Below, in pieces: positions 8,644 through 18,085 of a stretch of DNA of 34,654 bases. Origin of the DNA: Burkholderiales bacterium (GTDB lineage Bacteria > Pseudomonadota > Gammaproteobacteria > Burkholderiales > Casimicrobiaceae); assembly GCA_025925475.1 (NCBI GenBank), contig JAICLP010000004.1, positions 1 to 34,654 on the forward strand, read 5' to 3'. The first letter of the stretch is position 1, and every line of letters begins with the position of its first letter. A model generated the notes under the pieces. That model was not told the DNA's origin and did not search any database. It saw only the letters and a program-made list of their open reading frames with translations. Made by a program: the position numbers and the translations under genes.

Positions 8644-10818
8644 CTATGCCTTGATGAACGCCTGCTTGCCGCCGAGCCAGCGATCGAGGTGCTTCGCCGC
8701 AGCCGCAGGATCGCTTTGCAGCAGCGCATCGGCGGCATCGCGCGCCTGTTCGATCAGTGCGACGTCGCGCTCGAGATCGGCGAAACGCAGCAGCGGCATG
8801 CCCGACTGTCGCGCACCGAGGAATTCGCCGGGACCCCGGATCACGAGATCCTGACGCGCGATCTCGAAGCCATCGGTCGTCTCGTAGATCACCTTCAGGC
8901 GCTGCTTCGCGGTGTAGGTCAACGGCTCCTCGAACAGCAGCACGCAGGTGCTCTCCGCCGCGCCGCGACCGATGCGCCCGCGCAGCTGATGCAACTGCGC
9001 GAGGCCGAAGCGCTCCGCATGCTCGATGACCATGATCGACGCGTTCGGCACGTCGACGCCGACTTCGATCACCGTGGTCGCGACGAGAACCTGCAACTCG
9101 CCGCGCACGAACGCATCCATCGTCGCCGCCTTCTCGTCGGGCTTCATCCGGCCATGCAGCAAGCCGACTGCGATGCCGGATGCGGCGAACGCCTGCGTGA
9201 GCTCCGCGTGCAGCGCGACCGCGGTCTGCAGCTCGAGCTTTTCCGATTCCTCGATCAGCGGGCACACCCAGTACACCTGCCGGCCTTGACGTCCCCCCAC
9301 GGTTGCGCCTTGCGCCGCTGCGCTGTCCCCCGTGAGGGGAGAGTTCGCGCCTTGGGACGGCGCGGCGGCGCGCTCGCGGCACGCCTTGCCGACCCACTCG
9401 ATCATCTCGGCGCGCCGCTTCTGACTCACGAGACGGGTCGTCACCGGCGTGCGCCCGGGCGGCATCTCGTCGAGCATCGACACGTCGAGGTCGGCGTAAA
9501 ACGTCATCGCGAGCGTGCGCGGAATCGGCGTTGCGCTCATCATCAGTTGATGCGCTTCGGCGACGCCCTTGTCACGCAACGCGAGCCGCTGCGCGACGCC
9601 GAAGCGATGCTGCTCGTCGACGATCGCGAGACCGAGGCGCGGCATCGCGACACCTTCCTGAAACAGCGCGTGCGTGCCGATGGCGAAAGGCGCCTCGCCG
9701 CTCGCGAGCGCCTCGATCGCCTTGCGCCGCTTCTTCGCCGGCAGGGATCCCGAAAGCCACGCAATCTCGACGCCGACATCGGAGAGCCAACCGTGCAGCT
9801 TGCGCAGATGCTGCTCGGCGAGGATTTCGGTGGGCGCCATGAACGCGACCTGCTTGCCGCTTTCGATCGCCTGCAATGCGGCGAGCGCTGCGACGATCGT
9901 CTTGCCGGAGCCGACGTCGCCCTGCAGCAGGCGCTGCATCGGCATCGCGCGGCGAAGGTCGTGCGCGATCTCGCGCCACACGCGCTCCTGTGCGCGCGTC
10001 AGCTTGAACGGCACGCGCTCGAGCAGAGACTTCGTCAATGTGCCGTTGCCGCGCAGAACAGGCGCACGCCGCGACGCGCGCGCCTTGCGATGAGCCTTGA
10101 GCGACAGCTGTTGCGCGAGCAGCTCGTCGAACTTGAGCCGCGTCCACGCCGGATGCGTGCGCGCATCCAGCGCGCGCTGCGTGAGCGCGTTCAGGCGCGG
10201 TGGCGGCGCGTGCAGGAAGCGCACGGCGTCCGCGAACTTCCACAGGCCGCGCCGGCGAACCAGTTCGTCGGGAAGCGTTTCCTCCGTGCGCGCAACATCG
10301 GCGATAAGCGCGCGTGCCGTGAGTTTGCGCAACGCGTCCTGCGACAGGCCGGCCGTGGTGGGATAGACCGGCGTCAATTGCTCGGGCAGCGCCTCGTCGT
10401 CGGCGACGACCCTGAACTGCGGGTGCACGACCTCCGGACCGAAATAACCGGCGCGCACGTCGCCGAAGACGCGAACCCGCGCACCGGGCTTCAGCGACTT
10501 CTGATGGCTCGGGTAGAACGAGAAGAAGCGCAGCACCAGCGACGCGTCGCTGCGCTCGTCGCGAATCAGGCAGACGAACTGTCGCCGCGGCCGATACTGG
10601 ATCTCGGCGCTCTTGACGATGCCCTCGGTCTGCATCGTTTCGTCGACGCGAACATCGCGAAGCGGCACGATTCGCGTGTGGTCCTCGTAGCGAAGCGGCA
10701 GATGCAGGACGAGATCCTCGTCGCGCAGGACGCCGATCCGTGCGAGCTTGTCGGCGAGGGTATTGCGGGCAGCGACCGATTTGCGGCGCATCGACGCGAT
10801 GGCCGCGTCAGCAGGCAT
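8644..10818 (-). CDS. recG: ATP-dependent DNA helicase RecG
   Basis: RLLQGDVGSGKTIVAALAAL, FMAPTEILAEQH, VDEQHRFGV, MSATPIPRTLAMT, VGLLHGRMKPDEK, ATTVIEVGVDVPNASIMVIE, QLHQLRGRIGRG. Likely start MPADAAIASMRRKS at 10818. Confidence 0.96.
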   Translation of the reverse strand: MPADAAIASMRRKSVAARNTLADKLARIGVLRDEDLVLHLPLRYEDHTRIVPLRDVRVDETMQTEGIVKSAEIQYRPRRQFVCLIRDERSDASLVLRFFSFYPSHQKSLKPGARVRVFGDVRAGYFGPEVVHPQFRVVADDEALPEQLTPVYPTTAGLSQDALRKLTARALIADVARTEETLPDELVRRRGLWKFADAVRFLHAPPPRLNALTQRALDARTHPAWTRLKFDELLAQQLSLKAHRKARASRRAPVLRGNGTLTKSLLERVPFKLTRAQERVWREIAHDLRRAMPMQRLLQGDVGSGKTIVAALAALQAIESGKQVAFMAPTEILAEQHLRKLHGWLSDVGVEIAWLSGSLPAKKRRKAIEALASGEAPFAIGTHALFQEGVAMPRLGLAIVDEQHRFGVAQRLALRDKGVAEAHQLMMSATPIPRTLAMTFYADLDVSMLDEMPPGRTPVTTRLVSQKRRAEMIEWVGKACRERAAAPSQGANSPLTGDSAAAQGATVGGRQGRQVYWVCPLIEESEKLELQTAVALHAELTQAFAASGIAVGLLHGRMKPDEKAATMDAFVRGELQVLVATTVIEVGVDVPNASIMVIEHAERFGLAQLHQLRGRIGRGAAESTCVLLFEEPLTYTAKQRLKVIYETTDGFEIARQDLVIRGPGEFLGARQSGMPLLRFADLERDVALIEQARDAADALLQSDPAAAAKHLDRWLGGKQAFIKA
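9288..9375 (-). repeat. Repeat family B, copy 1, located in frame inside recG
   Basis: Minus strand: gagcgcgcc-gccgcgccgtcccaa-ggcgcgaac-tct-cccctcacgggggacagcgcagcggcgcaaggcgcaaccgtggggggacgtc. Aligns with copies at 30858 and 33297. Confidence 0.75.
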
Positions 10819-10853
10819 GTCGGAAGGACGACGCCTGCTCGGCTTTATGATCG

Positions 10854-11195
10854 ATGGCTGACATACCCCCGCTTTGTCAGCATGCAACACGTTACTTTCA
10901 TGAACGTACGTCTCGAGTCCAACCGTTTTTCGAGAGCAAATCCGCAAAGCATGGCAGGAACATCTCGGACGTCGAGGTGACGGACGTTTCCAAAGATGGA
11001 TTCTGGCTTCGCCTTGGCCGGGAGCGTTCGCGCGTCGCGTACGCGGACTTTCCCTGGTTTCGAGACGCGCCGCTCAGCAAGGTCCTCCATATTACGAGGC
11101 CGCATGCCGACTCGTTGCGCTGGCCGGATTTGGACGTCGATCTCGCGATCGAGCCGATTCGCCATCCCGAGCGGTTTCCCCTCGTTTACCGTTGA
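10854..11195 (+). CDS. DUF2442 domain-containing protein
   Basis: SAKHGRNISDVEVTDVSKDGFWLRLGRERSRVAYADFPWFRDAPLSKVLHITRPHADSLRWPDLDVDLAIEPIRHPERFPLVYR. Start codon uncertain. Confidence 0.75.
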   Translation: MADIPPLCQHATRYFHERTSRVQPFFESKSAKHGRNISDVEVTDVSKDGFWLRLGRERSRVAYADFPWFRDAPLSKVLHITRPHADSLRWPDLDVDLAIEPIRHPERFPLVYR

Positions 11196-11207
11196 GGCGG
11201 ATACGTG

Positions 11208-11597
11208 TCAGGCACCCGGTAGGACAAGCACGGCCTCGACCTCGATCTTGACGCCGCGCGGGAGGGCGGCCACCTGATACGTCGCGCGCGCCGGAAAGGG
11301 TGCGTCGAAGTGCGCGGCCATGATCTCGTTCACCTTCGCGAACTCGCCGAGATCGGTAAGAAGGATCGTCAGCTTGACGATGTCGTTCAGCGTCGCGCCG
11401 GCGGCTTGCGCAACCGCGCGCAAGTTCGCGAACACCTGGCTGGCTTGTGCGTCGATGCCGCCGTCGACGACCTGCATCGTCTTCGGATCGAGCGGAATCT
11501 GGCCGGACATGTAGAGCGTATCGCCGACACGCACGGCCTGCGAATACGGCCCGATCGCGGCGGGCGCATCGGGGGTTTGAATGACTTGCTTGCCCAT
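11208..11597 (-). CDS. ridA: RidA family enamine/imine deaminase
   Basis: MGKQVIQTPDAPAAIGPYSQAVRVGDTLYMSGQIPLDP...RATYQVAALPRGVKIEVEAVLVLPGA. Confidence 0.95.
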   Translation of the reverse strand: MGKQVIQTPDAPAAIGPYSQAVRVGDTLYMSGQIPLDPKTMQVVDGGIDAQASQVFANLRAVAQAAGATLNDIVKLTILLTDLGEFAKVNEIMAAHFDAPFPARATYQVAALPRGVKIEVEAVLVLPGA

Positions 11598-11705
11598 TCG
11601 CTGCTCCTGTCGTTGCCTGCGCAAGTTTAGCAGGGGCACGGGAGCGACCGACCCCGCGTCACGGGTGCTTTCCGGCGGCACGCGTGAGCTATAATGCGTG
11701 CTCGT

Positions 11706-11781
<76 letters not shown>

Positions 11782-11790
11782 CCTGCTCAG

Positions 11791-11820
11791 GGCCTCGAAC
11801 GATCGAGGCTCTTTTGTTTT
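11791..11820 (+). terminator. Rho-independent terminator after tRNA-Ala
   Basis: gcctcga-acga-tcgaggc followed by tcttttgtttt. Confidence 0.85.
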
Positions 11821-12087
11821 GCGGGACCCGACCTTCGCGCATCGAGATTGCGACGTGGCAGCGTCCACCAGAGGACTACTGCACCGACGACGACGCCGAT
11901 GGCGTTGCCCAGGTTCACCATTGACGTTTCGGCGCCAGCGGCGAAGGGCGTGGTCGGCGCGATCTACACGGTTCACCCCGGCCTGCACTCCCGACGGACG
12001 GCGTGGCGCCGGTCCGCCGACATCGCATGGCACAATCCGTCGCCGATGAAGCTTGCAGTCCGATTTCAATCCAACGAGGAGGCTTGC

Positions 12088-12819
12088 ATGAATCGCACCC
12101 GCCGTACGCTGCTCGGCATCGTCACCGCGCTCGCTCTTTCATTCGCTGGCGCAAGTTCCGCGCAGGACGTGCTGCGCGTCGCCACCGACGCCACCTTCCC
12201 GCCCTTCGAATACACCGAGAACGGAAAGCGCACCGGCTTCGACATCGAGCTGATCGAAGCGATCGCGAAGGTGCTGAACCGCAAGGTCGAATGGACCGAC
12301 ATCGACTTCAAGGGACTGGTCCCCGGCCTCGTCGCGAAGCGCTTCGACGTCGCGGCTTCCGCGATCTACATCACCGACGAGCGGCGAAAGGTGGTCGATT
12401 TCACCGATTCCTACTATCCCGGCGGCCTCGTCATCATGACGAAGAAGGGCGACAACTCGATCAAGGGGCCGGATGATCTCAAGGGCAAGAAGGTCACCGT
12501 GCAGGTCGGCACCAAGTCGGTCAACTACCTGAAGGAGCACTACCCCGCGGCGCAACCGGTCGAGGTCGAGAAGAACCAGCAGATGTTCGAACTGGTCGAG
12601 ATCGGCCGGGCCGACGCCGCCGTCACCGGCAAGCCGGCCGCGAAGGTCTACGCGCGAACGAAAGGCACGCTGCAGGTCGTCGACAAGCCGCTCACCGTCG
12701 AGGAGTACGGCTACGCGCTGCGCAAGGACGAACCCGAGCTCACGAAGCAATTCAACGAGGCGCTGAAGAAGCTCAAGGCGGACGGCACCTACGACAAGCT
12801 GGTCGCCAAGTACCTGTAA
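12088..12819 (+). CDS. Polar amino-acid ABC transporter substrate-binding protein
   Basis: [63 protein letters not shown]...[12 protein letters not shown]-like core; preceded by RBS-like gaggagg. Confidence 0.93.
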   Translation: MNRTRRTLLGIVTALALSFAGASSAQDVLRVATDATFPPFEYTENGKRTGFDIELIEAIAKVLNRKVEWTDIDFKGLVPGLVAKRFDVAASAIYITDERRKVVDFTDSYYPGGLVIMTKKGDNSIKGPDDLKGKKVTVQVGTKSVNYLKEHYPAAQPVEVEKNQQMFELVEIGRADAAVTGKPAAKVYARTKGTLQVVDKPLTVEEYGYALRKDEPELTKQFNEALKKLKADGTYDKLVAKYL

Positions 12820-12842
12820 CCCGCGCGACCGGGAACGCACCG

Positions 12843-13511
12843 ATGGACTTCGACTTTGCACCTGTCCTGAACGGCTGGCGCGCGCTCATGCACGGCGCGC
12901 TCGTCACGGTCGAAGTCTCGTTCGGGGCGATCGCGCTCGGCTGCCTCGTCGGGCTCGTCATCGGGCTCGGGCGGCTCGACCCGCGCCGGCGTGGCATCTA
13001 TGCGCTGTGCTCGGCCTATCTCACCGTCGTCCGGGGAACGCCGCTCCTCGTGCAGCTCTTCATCTGGTTCTTCGGACTGCCGGTCTTCGGCATTCAGCTG
13101 CCTGCGTTCTTCTGCGGCATCGTCGGCATCGGGATGTACAGCGGCGCCTACGTTTCCGAGATCGTGCGCGGGGCGATCCAGTCGATCGACCGCGGACAGA
13201 TGGAGGCCGCGCGCTCGCTCGGCATGCCTTATCGCATGGCGATGCGCGCCATCGTCATTCCGCAGGCGGTGATCCGGATGATTCCGCCACTCGGCAACGA
13301 GTTCATCGCGGTGATCAAGAATTCGTCGCTGGTGTCGCTGCTGACGATCGCCGACGTGATGCACGAAGGGCAGAAGATCATCAGCGTGTCGTATCGGTCG
13401 CTCGAGGTCTACCTCGCCATCGCGCTCGTCTATTTCGCGCTCACCAACCTCACCGGGTTCGCGTTGCGCGTGGCCGAACGGCGTCTCGCGGTCGGCGGCC
13501 TCGTGCAATGA
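12843..13511 (+). CDS. Amino-acid ABC transporter permease
   Basis: HisM/GlnP-type: [19 protein letters not shown]...[28 protein letters not shown]...[28 protein letters not shown]. Confidence 0.95.
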   Translation: MDFDFAPVLNGWRALMHGALVTVEVSFGAIALGCLVGLVIGLGRLDPRRRGIYALCSAYLTVVRGTPLLVQLFIWFFGLPVFGIQLPAFFCGIVGIGMYSGAYVSEIVRGAIQSIDRGQMEAARSLGMPYRMAMRAIVIPQAVIRMIPPLGNEFIAVIKNSSLVSLLTIADVMHEGQKIISVSYRSLEVYLAIALVYFALTNLTGFALRVAERRLAVGGLVQ

Positions 13512-14341
13512 ACGAGATTGGCACGGCCGCGGCGCCCATCATTCGCGCGCGCGGCCTCAAGAAGTCGTTCGGTGCGCTCGAGGTGCTGAAGGGCATCGAC
13601 TTCGACGTCTTGCCGTCGCAGGTCAGCGTCGTCATCGGGCCGAGCGGCTCGGGCAAGAGCACGCTGCTGCGCTGCTGCAACGGCCTCGAGGCTGCCGATG
13701 CGGGAAGCCTCGAGATTTGCGGCCGCATGCTGGTCGATCGTGGCCAACGCCTGCCCGAGAACGAGCTCAACGCGCTGCGCGCACACGTCGGCATGGTGTT
13801 CCAGTCGTTCAACCTGTTTCCGCATTTGACCGTGCTCGACAACATAGCGATTGCACCGCGCAAGCTGCGCGGACTGTCCGCGACGGAAGCGGACGCGTCG
13901 GCACGTCGGCTGCTCGACAAGGTCGGGCTCGCGAGCAAGGCCGCCGCGTATCCGTCGACGCTGTCAGGCGGGCAGAAACAGCGCGTCGCGATCGCGCGTG
14001 CGCTTGCGATGGAGCCGCAGGTGATGCTCTTCGACGAGCCGACGTCGGCGCTCGACCCCGAGCTCGTCGGCGAAGTCCTGCTGGTGATGAAGAACCTCGC
14101 GCGCGAAGGCATGACGATGATGATCGTCACGCACGAGATGGCCTTCGCGCGCGATGTTGCCGATGTGGTTTCGGTGATGGATCACGGTGTCGTGCTCGAA
14201 TCGGGACCGCCGATGCAGATCTTCGACGCGCCACGGCACGCCCGCACGCGCGAGTTCCTGCAGGCCGTCGTCACGCGCGGCGGGCCGCGAAGACACGAGC
14301 CGAAGTCCAAACCCGTGCCGCTTGCTTTCGACGATCATTGA
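13508..14341 (+). CDS. Amino-acid ABC transporter ATP-binding protein
   Basis: [32 protein letters not shown]...[19 protein letters not shown]...[44 protein letters not shown] overlap with the permease stop. Confidence 0.96.
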   Translation: MNEIGTAAAPIIRARGLKKSFGALEVLKGIDFDVLPSQVSVVIGPSGSGKSTLLRCCNGLEAADAGSLEICGRMLVDRGQRLPENELNALRAHVGMVFQSFNLFPHLTVLDNIAIAPRKLRGLSATEADASARRLLDKVGLASKAAAYPSTLSGGQKQRVAIARALAMEPQVMLFDEPTSALDPELVGEVLLVMKNLAREGMTMMIVTHEMAFARDVADVVSVMDHGVVLESGPPMQIFDAPRHARTREFLQAVVTRGGPRRHEPKSKPVPLAFDDH

Positions 14342-14382
14342 CGACCGATACTGGGTTGGCCGCGGGTTTCAGAAACCGTCGG

Positions 14383-15210
14383 TCAGGCCTGCTCTTTCGC
14401 GGCCGTTCGCGCCGACGGGCCAACAACCCCCAGCCCGACGCGCAGCGCTTCGGTTTCCATGATGTCGTTCGGCAAGACGTTCGCGATGTTGACGTCCGGG
14501 CCGAACTCGCGGACCAGGAATTTCTTCATGTCCTCGATCGCCGACAGCGTCACGCCCGAAATCCACGGGCCTGGCAACTCGATCAGCACCTTCGAGAAGT
14601 CGATCGCGCTGCTCAACTGCGCGATCAACGCGCGATTCGGCTCGCCGCGCTCCGTGAGCTCGGCCGCCTCGACGAGGACGAGCTCGCAACCGGCAGAGAA
14701 GCAGACATCGGCCTGCGCGATCAGAAGCGACGCACCTGTCTTCGCGTCCTTCGATCCCACTTCGCCGAAGACGGCGAGGCCGCAGTCGTGCGCCAGGCGA
14801 ATCTGCTCGCGCCGCTCCGCATCCGACAGCGGCACGCAGTTGTCCGATATCTCGATCGTCTCGAAGCCGACGCGACGCGCCTCCTCGAGAAAGCGCGGCA
14901 GCGCCTTCGTACCGTACGTCGCATAGACGTATTCCTGGAACTGGCCACCGAGGAACGCTCGCGCGCCGCGTTCCCGGTAAAGCGCGAGCTTGCGCCGCAA
15001 CGTGGCGCCGTCGTAGAGCCGCGACGTGCCGACGGCAATCTTCATCAGGTCGATGTAGCGTCCCGCGAGATCGAACAGGTCCTCCGCGTAGCGAAGCGGC
15101 AGGCCGAAGTCGGCGACCATCGTGAGACCCTTGCGCCGCGGCTTCTGCGTGCTGCGCGTGGCGGGCAGATCGACGAAAGAGAAGGGAACGTTCGAATCGG
15201 ATTCGGTCAT
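14383..15210 (-). CDS. Phosphosulfolactate synthase (ComA) family protein
   Basis: MTESDSNVPFSFVDLPATRSTQKPRRKGLTMVADFGLPLRYAEDLFDLAGRYIDLMKIAVGTSRLYDG...EYVYATYGTKALPRFLEEARRVGFETIEISDNCVPL...GEVGSKDAKT...IELPGPWISGVTLSAIEDMKKFLVREFGPDVNIANVLPNDIMETEALRVGLG. Confidence 0.85.
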   Translation of the reverse strand: MTESDSNVPFSFVDLPATRSTQKPRRKGLTMVADFGLPLRYAEDLFDLAGRYIDLMKIAVGTSRLYDGATLRRKLALYRERGARAFLGGQFQEYVYATYGTKALPRFLEEARRVGFETIEISDNCVPLSDAERREQIRLAHDCGLAVFGEVGSKDAKTGASLLIAQADVCFSAGCELVLVEAAELTERGEPNRALIAQLSSAIDFSKVLIELPGPWISGVTLSAIEDMKKFLVREFGPDVNIANVLPNDIMETEALRVGLGVVGPSARTAAKEQA

Positions 15211-15312
15211 CGGGTTGTGACAATGGGTGGTGTCAAAAGGGTACGCCAACGCTACCGGCTGCGCGTCTTTCGTGTCAACGCCATCGAGAAGCTGGTGTCC
15301 GCCTCAAATCGA

Positions 15313-16116
15313 TCATCTCGCTCGCGTAATCCTCGCAATGCCCACCACGCGCTCGATCACCGCGACGAGAATCACGATCAGTGCGATCTGCACGGACGAC
15401 GCCGCGGCGATGACGAGCTGGCTGCCGGTGAACTGCAGGTAGCTGAAGATCTCGATCGGCAGCGTCGTCACGCCCGGGCCGGTGAGAAACAGCGCCGTGT
15501 TGAGCTCGCCGAACGAGACGATGAACGCGAAGAGCCAGCCGGACAAAACGCCGGGCCAGATCAGCGGCAGGGTCACGAGGAAGAGCGTCCGCAATGGGTC
15601 CGCGCCGAGGCTTTGTCCCGCTTCCTCGAGCGCGGGGTCGAGCGCTTGTGCACTGGCGAGTACCGTGCGAAATCCGTACGGCATCCCGACGATGCAATGC
15701 GCGAGCAAAAGTCCCGGAAACACCGGCATGCCGATCGTCTTGTAAAGCAACAGCAGCGCGACGCCAAGAATGAGCGTCGGGAATACGAGCGGCGCGAGGA
15801 ACAGCGACTGCAGCAGCGCCGCGATGGCGCCGTGGCGTCGCGCGAGAAACAACGCGGCGAGCGTGCCGAGGATGGTCGCGATCGTTGCGGAAGCGAGCGC
15901 GAGCTCGATGCTCAACACGAACGCGTCGCGCATCGTCTGCAAGCCGAAGAACTCGACGAACCAGCGGAGCGAGAAGCCGGGCGGCGGGAACTGGAAGTAG
16001 TCGTTCGGCGAAAACGCGGCGACGACGACGATCAGGATCGGAACGACGATCAGCGCGAACGCGATCGTGGTCGCGGTACCGCGCAGCATCGAACCTGCGG
16101 ACAGCGCAGCCTTCAT
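15313..16116 (-). CDS. ABC transporter permease (PotC-like)
   Basis: MKAALSAGSMLRGTATTIAFALIVVPILIVVVAAFSPNDYFQFPPPGFSLRWFVEFFG...EEAGQSLGADPLRTLFLVTLPLIWPGVLSGWLFAFIVSFGEL. Confidence 0.93.
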   Translation of the reverse strand: MKAALSAGSMLRGTATTIAFALIVVPILIVVVAAFSPNDYFQFPPPGFSLRWFVEFFGLQTMRDAFVLSIELALASATIATILGTLAALFLARRHGAIAALLQSLFLAPLVFPTLILGVALLLLYKTIGMPVFPGLLLAHCIVGMPYGFRTVLASAQALDPALEEAGQSLGADPLRTLFLVTLPLIWPGVLSGWLFAFIVSFGELNTALFLTGPGVTTLPIEIFSYLQFTGSQLVIAAASSVQIALIVILVAVIERVVGIARITRAR

Positions 16117-16964
16117 CGCCCGGCGCCCTGCACGCGGCCGGGACGCAACAGCGCGAGGATCAATCCGGTGAACGCAAGCGCGAGCGCCAGCAGCACGAAC
16201 GCGAGCGCCGCGGCGCGCGGCCACTGGAACGCCGTGACGCTGTCGTAGATCAGGCTCACCAGGAGTTTGGAGCGCGGACCGCCGAGCAGCGTGATCGTCA
16301 CGTAGGCCGACAACGTGAGCAGGAAGACGAGCAGCGTTCCCGACGCGATGCCCGGCGTCGACAGCGGCAGCGTCACGTGCAGGAACGTGCGCAGCGGGCT
16401 CGCGCCGAGCGCCTGCGCCGCCTCCTGGTATCGACGATCGAGCGCGGCCAGCGTATTCGCGATCGAGATCACCATGTAAGGCAGCAGGATCGTCATCAGC
16501 GCGATGACGACCGCCGACGGCGTATACAGAAGGTCGAGGGGCGCGTCGATCAGGTGCAGATCGCGCAGCGTCGAGTTGACGACCCCGCGACGCTCGAGCA
16601 GCGAAACCCAGCCGTACGCGCGCACGACGTTGCTGACCATCAACGGGAAGAGCAGCAGCAGGATCGCGAGCATCCGCCGGCGCACCGGCAGCAGCGCGAC
16701 GAAATAGGCAACCGGGTACCCGATCAGCAGGCACAGCCCGAGGATCACGGCGGCGACGCCAAGCGTGCGCCGGACGATCGTCAGGTAGAACGAATCGGCG
16801 AGGACGTCGCTGTAATTGCGAAGGGTGAGCGCAGCGCCGTAAAGCTCGCTCGTCGACGACGCATGCAGACTGACCCAGAACAGGTAGACGAGCGGAACGA
16901 CGAAGAACACGAGCGCCAGGACGAGCGGCGGCGCGAGCAGGAACCACCCCCATGCCGATTTCAT
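16113..16964 (-). CDS. ABC transporter permease (PotB-like)
   Basis: MKSAWGWFLLAPPLVLALVFFVVPLVYLFWVSL...RRYQEAAQALGASPLRTFLHVTLPLSTPGIASGTLLVFLLTLSAYVT. ATGA overlaps on both sides. Confidence 0.93.
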   Translation of the reverse strand: MKSAWGWFLLAPPLVLALVFFVVPLVYLFWVSLHASSTSELYGAALTLRNYSDVLADSFYLTIVRRTLGVAAVILGLCLLIGYPVAYFVALLPVRRRMLAILLLLFPLMVSNVVRAYGWVSLLERRGVVNSTLRDLHLIDAPLDLLYTPSAVVIALMTILLPYMVISIANTLAALDRRYQEAAQALGASPLRTFLHVTLPLSTPGIASGTLLVFLLTLSAYVTITLLGGPRSKLLVSLIYDSVTAFQWPRAAALAFVLLALALAFTGLILALLRPGRVQGAGR

Positions 16965-18085
16965 TCGCGCGCCCCGTCGAGCACGACGGCGCTGTCGGCG
17001 TCCCAGGCGCAACGGACCTCGTCTCCGATCGTCCAGTCGCCGGCGCGCGCATTCTGCTGGTACGCGAGCAACGGCCCGGACGCGCTATCGAGATAGAAGT
17101 GCGTCACCGGACCGCGGTAGACGATGTCGCGGATCGTTGCCGGCAGTCCATGCGCATCGGTGCGCGCCATTCGCAGTCGCTCAGGACGAACCGCGATTCG
17201 CACGCGTTCACCGGCGGCCTTGTCGCCCGGCACGCTGATGCGCGTCCCGGGCGTCTCGACGACGATCGACGCCGCCTCGCGCGCGACGACGACGCCGTCG
17301 ATGAAATTGCTGGCGCCAAGGAAGCTCGCGACGAAGGCGTTGCGCGGGCGATCGTAGATTTCGCGCGGCGCGCCGATCTGCTCGATGACGCCGTTACGCA
17401 TCACCGCCACTCGGTCGGACAGCGTCAGCGCCTCCTCCTGGTCGTGCGTCACGAATACCGCGGTGATGCCGAGACGCTGCTGCAGGCTGCGCAATTCGAC
17501 CTGCATTTCCTCGCGCAGCAGCTTGTCGAGCGCGCCAAGCGGCTCATCGAGCAACAGCACCGCGGGCTTCACGACGATCGCTCGCGCGAGCGCGACGCGC
17601 TGCTGCTGGCCACCCGAGAGCTGCCGCGGATAGCGGTCGGCGAGTGCACGAAGCTTGACGAGCTCGAGCGCCTCATCGACGCCGCGTGCGCGGTCGCCTC
17701 GCGCCACGCGCCGCATCCGCAGCCCGAAAGCAACGTTCTGCGCGACGGTGAGATGCGGGAACAGCGCGTAGCTCTGGAACACCATGCTGAAGTCGCGCCG
17801 GTAAGGCGGCATCGACGTGACACGCGCGCCGCGAATGTAGACTTCGCCGGCATCCGGCTGTTCGAAGCCGGCAACGAGCCGCAGCGTCGTCGTCTTGCCG
17901 CAGCCCGACGGTCCGAGCAGCGAGAAGATCGTGCCGCGCGGGATTTCGACGCTGACGTCGTTCACGGCGACCACGCCGCCGAAGCGCTTGCGCACCCCGA
18001 CGAGCTGGACGTCGGCAGGGTGCTGCTCGGCTCGCTCCCCCCGGGTGCGCGAAGCGAGTTGGGGCGAGGGGCCCGGCGCGCTCAT
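16961..18085 (-). CDS. ABC transporter ATP-binding protein (PotA/FbpC-like, TOBE domain)
   Basis: LLGPSGCGKTTTLRLVAGFEQPDAGEVYIRG, LSGGQQQRVALARAIVVKPAVLLLDEPLGALDKLLREEMQ. Start MSAPGPSPQLASRTRGERAEQHPADVQLVGVRKRFGG at 18085. Confidence 0.95.
   Translation of the reverse strand: MSAPGPSPQLASRTRGERAEQHPADVQLVGVRKRFGGVVAVNDVSVEIPRGTIFSLLGPSGCGKTTTLRLVAGFEQPDAGEVYIRGARVTSMPPYRRDFSMVFQSYALFPHLTVAQNVAFGLRMRRVARGDRARGVDEALELVKLRALADRYPRQLSGGQQQRVALARAIVVKPAVLLLDEPLGALDKLLREEMQVELRSLQQRLGITAVFVTHDQEEALTLSDRVAVMRNGVIEQIGAPREIYDRPRNAFVASFLGASNFIDGVVVAREAASIVVETPGTRISVPGDKAAGERVRIAVRPERLRMARTDAHGLPATIRDIVYRGPVTHFYLDSASGPLLAYQQNARAGDWTIGDEVRCAWDADSAVVLDGARE
18030..18080 (-). repeat. Repeat family C, copy 2, forming the 5' coding end of the ABC ATPase
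   Basis: Minus strand: gggcccctcgccccaactcgcttcgcgcacccggggggagcgagccg. Confidence 0.5.

Noticed and set aside
8689-10980. 763-aa + strand ORF antisense to recG
   Set aside because: Mirror frame of recG codon bias; no recognisable domain.
13717-16248. 843-aa + strand ORF
   Set aside because: Low-complexity Arg/Glu-rich shadow frame spanning several real genes on both strands.
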